Shown one piece after another: positions 50,062-64,000 of a stretch of DNA of 64,000 nt (position 1 is its first letter; every line of letters begins with the position of its first letter). Both the position numbers and the translations under genes were made by a program. The notes below the pieces were generated by a model that saw only the letters and a program-made list of their open reading frames with translations, searched no databases and was not told the DNA's origin. Source of the stretch: Trichinella spiralis. Its lineage: Eukaryota; Nematoda; Enoplea; Trichinellida; Trichinellidae. The stretch is taken from NCBI GenBank assembly GCA_000181795.3, contig CM012954.1, forward strand, positions 11,732,777 through 11,796,776, in the 5' to 3' direction.

Positions 50062-50859
50062 CATCACAAATCTGTACAAGTGATAAATGCTGCCGCTGCT
50101 ACTGCTTGCTGCTGTTAAATATTGATGACGTTTTTACATCAAATTCACCATCTTCAAACGCCTGCTTGTCTGGTCAGTTTGTTCTCTTCTTTTGCATGCT
50201 TTACACACTGTAATTTTGGTTTGAAATTTGCATGAAGTTATCCATTATTTAGGTGAGTGAAATTTGCATGCAAATGTTGAATATTTGTCAGTGTTGTTAA
50301 ATGAGACAGACAACTTGCTTCACTTGGACACATTATCAGTGATGTTGTTGAAAAAAATTTTGAGCAAAATTATGAAAAAGAGATTGACGTTTTGCATTTG
50401 TGTTTGCTTTGAAGAGAAAATGAGAAAAAGAATGCCAAAATCCATGGCAAATTTCCGTTCATTTTGTTCATTTGGCTTTCTTTCGCGCAGTGTGACATAA
50501 TTAATATTTGACATTTGTTGATTTGCTGGCTTGGAAGGGCGTGTCTTAGTGTTTTTTTTTGAATTTTTTTTGTTTCTTTTCGTTTGGAACTTTGACAGTG
50601 AAGAACGTCAAATACACCCGAGGGATATGGGTTTTCAGATAAAGATTTGGGTTCAGTGAAAATCGATTGAAGATTGTCTGTCTCTGTATACAGACAGTAA
50701 TAATTAATTGACAGAAAAGAATAGCTTCTGTGCTTGTGTTCATTCTGTTCAAATATCTCATTTCTGTCCATGCCACATTTATATATATATGATATGATGT
50801 GTGATGGTCATGATAATTTGTGCATTTTTTTATTGAAAAAAACAAAAACTTTTTGCAGC

Positions 50860-51124
50860 TAGTGGTGGGCTTATTTGATACGTCTGCGGATGTGCCGGAA
50901 ATAGCGGACGGATTGCGCAAGTGTCGGACGGCTGCCGCCAATTGGTTGCTTTGTTGACAACAACACCCGACCCAGCTTTGGGCGACGATGGTGACGATGA
51001 CGATGAAATGTATATAATAAGCAAGCAGTTGGATGACAACAAACAGACTGACACTTTGCAAGCTTTGCTTGGCTCACCCAGCCCCCAGTTTGCTTGGAAG
51101 CTGTCGTCAGCTGTCGTTGTGCAG
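50860..51124 (+). other. GC-richer coding-like block, possible 5' exon of the CAP gene
   Basis: After an acceptor (ttttgcag, ending about 50860) the frame starting at 50861 is open for 33 codons and includes LFDTSADVPEIADGL before a stop. A second frame is open from about 50888 to 51124, with an acidic run of Asp residues. The block ends at a donor (gtgcag before gtatat), and an acceptor at 51197 would join it to the exon with the CAP start codon through a 73-bp intron. A stop in frame before the CAP ATG shows it would be untranslated there. I do not recognise either peptide. Confidence 0.3.
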
Positions 51125-51265
51125 GTATATGGAGGCTTTCAATTTGCAGCCGTCTCTGTTTTGTCTGGCTGTTTTGAAATTCGTTTTCATTTTTCAGCTT
51201 TGTTCGTTTGCGTTCACTTTTCCATCCATTTTAATAAATAGTCCACTTGGTTGCATCATTCCAAC

Positions 51266-54157
51266 ATGGCCAATCAGAATGGTCAACCCGGAAGGTGAAT
51301 AAATTTTTGCATGCTTATTCTTTTCACTTTTTTTTCACAGTGATCTTAATTTTTTATTATTACAATTAAACAAATTGACCACAGAATACAGTTTGAATGG
51401 ACGTATGACACGATTAACGGCAGCCAACTGCACGTACCCTTATATTGTGTGTGTCATGATGCTCCAGTTTATTTCCAGTTGCTGATGTCAGATAAAGTTA
51501 TTTAGTAGAGAAAGAGAGAGAGAGAGAGAGAGAAGTTGGATTGAATCTCTGAAAATCGATTCTCTGAAAACTACATCTCTTTCCAAGGCCCTAAACAACA
51601 TTCATTTATCACTTGGGAACCAACTGTCTGTCGTTTTGTAATCGAATTCTTAACTTGCTATCACGTTTCTCGTTCAACTTGAACGCATGCTTTCACTTTT
51701 GCATGCTTGCATATATAAATAGTATAGTGATTGTGTCGATTTCATTACACTACAACACTACTACTAATATTATTCATTTATTCGATATATGCATCATCAA
51801 TGTATAAAATGTATGGGCATTGTAGCTCGCTGTTGGACGGTCAGTCAGCAAAAATGAGTCGCCTTGACGAACCTATGGAACAATTGGATGAACATTTGAT
51901 GAAACATGCATTGAAAGAGGTGAAGTACCGACCCGGTGCTAAATTTATGGTCTTCAGTAAGTTTGTTGAATTGTAATCAATGCAATCAGTTTGTAGTGTA
52001 ATGTAATGTAGTGTAATTTTACAGATGACATTGCTTTTCAAAGGGAATTCTTAGAAGTGCACAATAAAGTTCGTGCAAGACATGGATGTCCTCCGCTAAG
52101 TTGGTCTCAACGGCTAGCTGACGAAGCAACTGCTTGGGCTGACAAACTTCTCGCTAAAGGAAGGATACTTTATCGTGATGAACAAGGTATGAAATGAATT
52201 TTATTATCATAATTTTTAAAATGACAACTTTCGCATGATGGAATTGGTGTGAAATAAGCTCCACTGATACTTTTTTCTTGAACAAATGCTTTTCAATTCT
52301 ACTTCAGATAATAAATCTATTTATCCATGGGCGTGATAAGTTTTCTTTCGACAGTTAGTATCTGATATTATTACAAGTTCAAATTTCAAGATCATTGTCA
52401 ATTTTGAAACACGCGGAATATTTGTCTATCTATCCATCAAATTTTTCTTTTTGTCACCCTCCTCTGGTCTGCGTTTAAATCAATACATCCATCCCATTCT
52501 TCGCGCGCTTTGCGTGTTATTATTTATTCTAAAGGAGCGAATGTTTTTATGTTTGAACAATTTTCATTAATTAACAAAGCTAACAATCAGTGCTCGGCAG
52601 AAAATGTTCTTTCATTTCAAACGTGCAAAAGTGTATATACACTTTCTACTTGGTGTTGCAAACATGTTGTTATTGTTGTACCTTTCATTTATTCGCTGTG
52701 TATAAAAATATTTATTCTCCTTTTCACTGCGAACGGAGATAATGAGATTGCTAGCTGCATGTATGCTTAAGCATGATTTATTGCTTTTTAAATAGACTTT
52801 TTCATAGCAATCTCACAGCACCATTATCAATGATTTTATATTTGAAAATTAAATTTTATAACGGTGGTTTATGTGGAAAATGTTTTTGTAATTTTGATAG
52901 CTGCTTCACTTTTTCTTTTTTTTATATTTCAAAACAAAATTGGGCTTGAAGTTTACTAAAGAAAAAAGCTGGGGCGAATAGAATTGAAAGAAGCTATAAT
53001 AAGAATATTAAAAATTGAATTTTGAATCAGTACGCGCGGAAATGAATAGAAATGAAGCTTTCTGATTTCGTGGCGCATGGCTATTTATTTTCTATTCAAT
53101 TCGATGCTATTCCTTTGCATCATGAGAGCAATAAAATTAATACAAAAGTTGTCATAATCAAAGTGGAGTCAATTGTTTGATTTTTTTTGCTTTGGTCGAT
53201 AAATAATAATTTGAAATTTTTATTTTTTGCTTTCTATTTGCTCATTTATTCTTTATTATTTACAATGAACAGTTGATATTGTGGGAAAAGATTTGAATAA
53301 GCACAAAACGCTAGCTAGCAGCTATTCAAGTAGAAACGGTCGGTAATTTAGCAAAAGCAACAACAGTATGAAGTGGGGCTGTTGAGAATTGGCTTCCAAT
53401 ATAGGGAGGGTCCATTTTAATTTTCACTAATTTTATACTTGGCACAACTTGAAACGGCACAACGACGTTAATTAGGCTTTCATTGTGTTCAACAATTTGT
53501 CGCGGTCAACATTGGAACAGAGAATGATAAGAAAAGTGAAATAAAATATCAATTTTTCCATTGTCTTGCTTCTCTATTAGAAAGCATTGATGTTTTTGCA
53601 GATATTGGTGAAAATATTCTTCTGACGACAATTAAACGATCCACCCGATTGCCGACCGGAACGGAAGTGACGGAAAAATGGGCTAGTCAAGTTGAAAAGT
53701 ACGATTTCAAAAATCCCGGCTGGTCCGAAGGTAAATGTAAAAATATCAAATGCAAAATTGTCAAAAAAAGTCGAATTAATTATTCAAAATAATAATAATA
53801 ATAACTTTGTGTGATTGTGTAACTTTTTTTCAAAGAATTTGCATAAATGAATTACAGTATGCACATAAGAAAAAGGATGTTCGATGGTAAAAAGAAAACA
53901 AAAATGATGAATTAATTGTGAAAAAATGGTTTTTTTTTCAAATTTGAATTTCTTCTCGTACGATGATGATGAAAACAGTTTCAGGTAGCCATAATTTTAC
54001 ACAAATGATTTGGAAAGCATCGACTGAAGTGGGCTGCGCTCGTCGATGGTCGGCTAGTAGTCAACAAGCGGCTGTGGTTGCTTTCTACTATCCAGTTGGC
54101 AATGCGAACAGTACGCAAAGTTTTCGAGACAACGTTCCACCGCCAATATGTCAGTGA
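51266..54157 (+). CDS. GAPR-1/GLIPR2-like CAP domain protein
   Basis: Five exons, 51266-51294, 51826-51956, 52025-52186, 53602-53730 and 53985-54157, encode 207 residues. There is no signal peptide; about 55 hydrophilic residues lead into a CAP (SCP/TAPS) domain. Visible signatures are FQREFLEVHNKVRARHGCPPLSW, GENI (E111), EVTEKWASQVEKYDF, GSHNFTQMIW (H153) and FYYPVGN. Lack of a signal peptide and domain order fit GAPR-1, a lipid-binding protein on the cytosolic face of the Golgi and a regulator of autophagy in vertebrates, better than secreted venom-allergen CAPs. Of the four-residue His/Glu centre, the first His appears replaced (RILYRD where GAPR-1 has RILKHS). The ATG at 51266 follows an in-frame stop and a likely acceptor at 51197; alternative starts at 51800 or 51854 would skip the first exon. 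It converges on the BTBD gene, 353 bp away. Confidence 0.87.
51511..51533. repeat. (AG)n microsatellite in CAP intron 1
   Basis: About eleven AG dinucleotides, in the first intron of the CAP gene. Confidence 0.85.
52187..53601 (+). other. Third intron of the CAP gene
   Basis: A 1.4-kb GT-AG intron, long for this gene. One open frame (52510-52770) has no recognisable motif. No nested gene is supported. Confidence 0.6.
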
Positions 54158-54293
54158 CAACCGACCAAGAGAAGAGAACAGCAGCACAGCAGCAAATTGT
54201 GAAATTTACGCTTTTTCCACTCCACCCATTTAACAAAATTCTTCAAAAAAAATTACATTTGAAAGATTGGTGATGAATTTCTTTCTTTTTTCT

Positions 54294-54299
54294 TTTATT
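54294..54299 (-). terminator. Likely polyadenylation signal of the BTBD gene
   Basis: AATAAA on the minus strand, about 212 bases past the BTBD stop and 137 bp from the convergent CAP stop. Confidence 0.5.
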
Positions 54300-54510
54300 A
54301 AAGTGGCTTTGTGTGTGTAAAAAAGGATAAGCGGAACAAAAAATGATATTGGTAGCATTGTAGAGAACAATTAAAAAAACACAAAGAGATGACAAAGTCA
54401 AAGGGAAGCAGCAGTGTAGTCGGAAGAAAAAGTCGGAGGATATATGGATGAATGATATGCAGAGATTTGAAAATTTGAGAACAAGAAAAAGAAAATTGTC
54501 CTTGCTGCAT

Positions 54511-56337
54511 TCAGTAGAACAGTATTTCTGGAATCTGACCACCCTGAACGCCGGTACCGTTCGTGCTTTCGGTGGAGCACTGGAATTGAAAAGTGACATT
54601 GTGCACTTGAACCTCGGGCATGCCTTCTTGTCCGAAATAGCTCAACTCGTTTCCTTCCAAAACCATGCCGGCAGTGTAGTAGACGTCGGCGTCGATCTGC
54701 ACTGGTTGTTCAAAAAATACAGGAAACACTCTGGAACTGCCGTCCGACACGAACACGGTGTCCAGTTGAGCCAGTACCTGACCGCTGCGCTTCAGTTCCA
54801 ACCTCACTGTATATTTGGCGGCGTTGTTGCTCGAACCGTAAAGGCCAAAGCCGGCTACGAAGATTCGACGGTCAGTGCAAAATTGTATACTGTCGCATCG
54901 ACCCCTGTAACGCCACTGATTGTTGCGGTGGGCACTGGACTGGAACCGATGGCACCGTTTCAACGGCAACCCAAGCCGCTGACTCGTGGGAAACAAAAGC
55001 GTCGGCTTCTGTTTGGAAAAGAAGTGCAAAACAATATCCACCACCTCTTCGGAGCTGAGAACGCCGGACAAAATGACCAAGTTGGCAAAATCTTCAATCT
55101 GCATCGCCGGAAAGCGGATCATGTTGAAAACGTCACCCAATACGAGGCGCTTATTTGCCGGTGTTGGGCTTTTCATCTGCCGGTGGCATTCCGTTTCTGC
55201 CCAACGCATGGTCGCTTCGAAAATCTTCGACTCGCGAGCGTTCAACGTATCCCGACACAATATCGACTGCAACGCTTGTTTGTCAATTTCCAAAAAACTG
55301 TCCGAAAACAGCGCCATCTCTGCTTGCGCATCAATCACATCCCAGCATCTGAAACAACAACTGATGATAAACAAACAAACAAACAATTTCATCCAACACG
55401 CACCGTTCTACCAATTCCTCTTCTTCAAACAGTCTACTCTGCGAAAGCAAAAAGCAGACATTCTTGGCCGTTAGAGAATTTTGCAAAAATTCCACACATG
55501 CGCGGGTCAAATATGTGACAAAATATTTTTTAGACACGTACAGTGTTGAAATGACAGTTTCGTTATCAACGTAAATCTCATCCGTATACAAGTAGCTGAA
55601 AGTGACGACGCTTATTAACCGAGACAACATTTGTTCTGCACCAGTAATTGACTCACCGTAGCAGATTGCGAAATGCATCGGGCTCGACGTCGGGCACTTC
55701 AATTTCGGTGCATTTGGCAAAATTTCCATAAAACATGGCATAAAACACTGTGCTACCAGTAGCCAAAACGTACGTGTGCGCCGGAATACGCTGCTTACCT
55801 CCGGCAGTACTGTCAGTACCGACTACAAACCACACGTCGGCCATCACCTCACTAAACAGCATTGCAATGTTCCTCTCTCGTAAGGTTGCCTGGGAACTGC
55901 TCGAAAGAGGACCTGCGCAGATTTGAGGTGGTGAAAGAGAAGTTTCCGATACTGACAAGCCGGCACGATAAAATGCCGAATAATGATTTACACCTTCTTT
56001 CTACAACAATAACAACAATAATAATAATAATGAAAAAACAAATTCACTTCATTCATTATTCATTTATCAATTAGCGCACTTCAGACGATGAACGAACTCG
56101 TAAATTGCACGCAAAAGGACGATGCAAACGAGCAGGCGGAAGGTACTGTTGATTTTCCCATTCTTCTGGAATTTCTACGTTATCCGGATCGCATACCATC
56201 ACACTTGTAGAATGGCGCGGCGGCTGTTCAAGCGCCGACGAATTGCTTTCATGTTCTTGGACACAGTATCGGAATGGTTCAGGTTGCGATGCACTGTCAC
56301 TGGCTGTCGATGAGTACATGTCGGACGATTTTTCCAT
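54511..56337 (-). CDS. BTB-BACK-PHR protein of the BTBD1/2/3/6 family
   Basis: Four minus-strand exons, 56337-56080, 56000-55657, 55595-55404 and 55348-54511, encode 543 residues. The first 125 residues are Ser-rich and variable. The BTB domain (about 130-240) includes DVWFVVGTDS, IPAHTYVLATGSTVFYAMFYG, and VPDVEPDAFRNLLRYLYTDEI. The BACK domain follows (CWDVIDAQAEMAL, ILCRDTLNARESKIFEA), then a PHR domain (RCHRFQSSAHRNNQWRYRGR, DRRIFVAGFGLYGSS, GNELSYFGQEGMPEVQ, NGTGVQGGQIPEILFY). Vertebrate members are adaptors for cullin-3 ubiquitin ligases and bind topoisomerase I (BTBD1/2) or PLZF (BTBD6); the worm relative is hpo-9. I cannot say which vertebrate paralogue is closest. The PHR exon is long (838 bp) and GC-richer than the rest. 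It diverges from AGL across 1 kb and converges on the CAP gene. Confidence 0.94.
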
Positions 56338-57345
56338 CTTTCACGATCACTACTGATAACTTCTGAAATTATGGTGAACATTAGAAAAAATTCTTGTTTC
56401 TTCTCTTTTCCAACAAATTTTCGACAAACAAAAATAAAATCCAACGAAAAATTAGAAAAAAAAATCGACCAAATGCTGTTCTGAATAACCGTCTCAGTGG
56501 AAAAGCACACAACACAACTGATGATGCATTGTCGTGCATTGGATTTATCGCTTCGTTATTGTTAATTGAACAAAACAGGCTTGCAATCACTTGCACATAG
56601 AAAGGTATAAATTCTTCCTTTCAACCACTTAATGTGCACAGCAGTTTTTCAACGTGATTTACAAAGAATATCGTCGAAAAGTTACAGATTACCATAACTC
56701 ACACTGGAAACTGCTAACGTACCGATGGCTCGGAAATAATTGATATTTACTGGAAAATATTTTAATCTTCATAACGAAATTGCGCAAATATCAACTTTAG
56801 CACTTTCACAAGCGACGAAATTAATCCAAAAAATATACAGTAATTTTTAGAAAACATTACCGTACCTTTTTGGATAAGTACGTACAAATAGATCAATTCA
56901 TTGTCATAATAATTCTCAGGCAAAAACAGCCTGAAAATTTAAAAAACCATAAATTTCTCGTTTATTTTATCATAATTTATTTTAAAATTTTATTTTAATC
57001 TAATTTTTTACGAAGATTAATTAGTTCTGTTTAGTAAAAAGGCGAAACAATGCGGAAGTAAGAAAACCAGCAAACTAATTTATTTGATGCCACTGTTCTA
57101 ACAAGTATGGGATAAAAAAGTGGTACATAAATTGACGTTTTAAAGTATGTTGAATATTCAGCGTTTATGTGATTGGCTAATTTAAAATTCTATTCTTTCA
57201 ATTTACAGCATGCTGAGAACTTTAAAATAGCATACTGTAATGTCAATTCCCTTTTGCTTTTTATTTCATTTTGATAGTTGTTTGTTGCGAGTCAGCGACC
57301 AGTACATTTTGTCGGTTGTTATATTGCTTGCCAGTATCTTGCGTG
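56338..57345. promoter_or_regulatory. Shared upstream region of the BTBD and AGL genes
   Basis: About 1 kb between two divergent start codons, with no coding signal. Both promoters probably lie here. The 60 bases before the AGL start are somewhat GC-richer. No specific element is assigned. Confidence 0.45.

Positions 57346-64000
<6,655 letters not shown>

Noticed and set aside
54448-55518. A 356-codon forward open frame opposite the BTBD gene
   Set aside because: It lies antisense to the conserved PHR and BACK exons, ignores their introns, and has no motif. Its length follows from the GC-richer codon use of the real gene.

Overview
The window is eukaryotic nuclear DNA from an invertebrate animal. 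It is very AT-rich, with many GT-AG introns of about 50-75 bp whose acceptors read TTTTAG, TTTCAG or TTAAG, single-copy metazoan housekeeping genes, and a canonical tRNA-Asp. A nematode fits best, perhaps a clade I (Trichinella-like) worm. That placement is inferred from gene content and intron style and was not tested by search. I rebuilt exon chains by hand, checking codon phase at every junction and similarity to remembered human proteins.

Layout. 0-6 kb: mostly non-coding, with a secreted Kazal-domain gene (2.35-2.87 kb), a minus-strand tRNA-Asp(GTC) and a decayed tRNA-Asp fragment 190 bp from it. 6.4-18.5 kb: a dense cluster of six genes: a KCTD1/15-type BTB protein (+), POLE2 (-), MRPL46 (+), BLOC1S2 (-), EXO1 (+) and mitochondrial initiation factor IF-2 (+). 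Neighbours are convergent at about 100 bp or divergent at 0.5-0.6 kb; EXO1 and MTIF2 lie head to tail at 213 bp. 18.5-23.7 kb: AT-rich spacer ending in a GC-richer, CCAAT-rich stretch. 23.7-25.1 kb: a THIK-type two-pore potassium channel. 25-40 kb: a gene-poor stretch full of microsatellites, with two possible untranslated 5' exons. 40.7-48.2 kb: an SK-type calcium-activated potassium channel in eight exons, with a 4.5 kb first intron. 48.2-51.3 kb: exon-like blocks I could not assign. 51.3-54.2 kb: a GAPR-1/GLIPR2-like CAP protein. 54.5-56.3 kb (-): a BTBD1/2/3/6-type BTB-BACK-PHR protein. 57.3-64 kb: the first 18 exons of the glycogen debranching enzyme gene (AGL), which runs off the right edge.

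How the genes relate. The compact cluster joins DNA replication and repair (POLE2, EXO1), mitochondrial translation (MRPL46, MTIF2) and lysosome-related organelle traffic (BLOC1S2) through shared promoters and touching 3' ends. The two potassium channels lie 15 kb apart on the same strand, in AT-rich, repeat-rich surroundings suited to long-range regulation. I recognised no transposable element, provirus or CRISPR array. The most unusual items are a cysteine motif in the N-terminal domain of the SK channel, the overlapping 3' ends of KCTD and POLE2, a PCNA-binding-like motif at the very end of EXO1, and several unassigned exon-like blocks.
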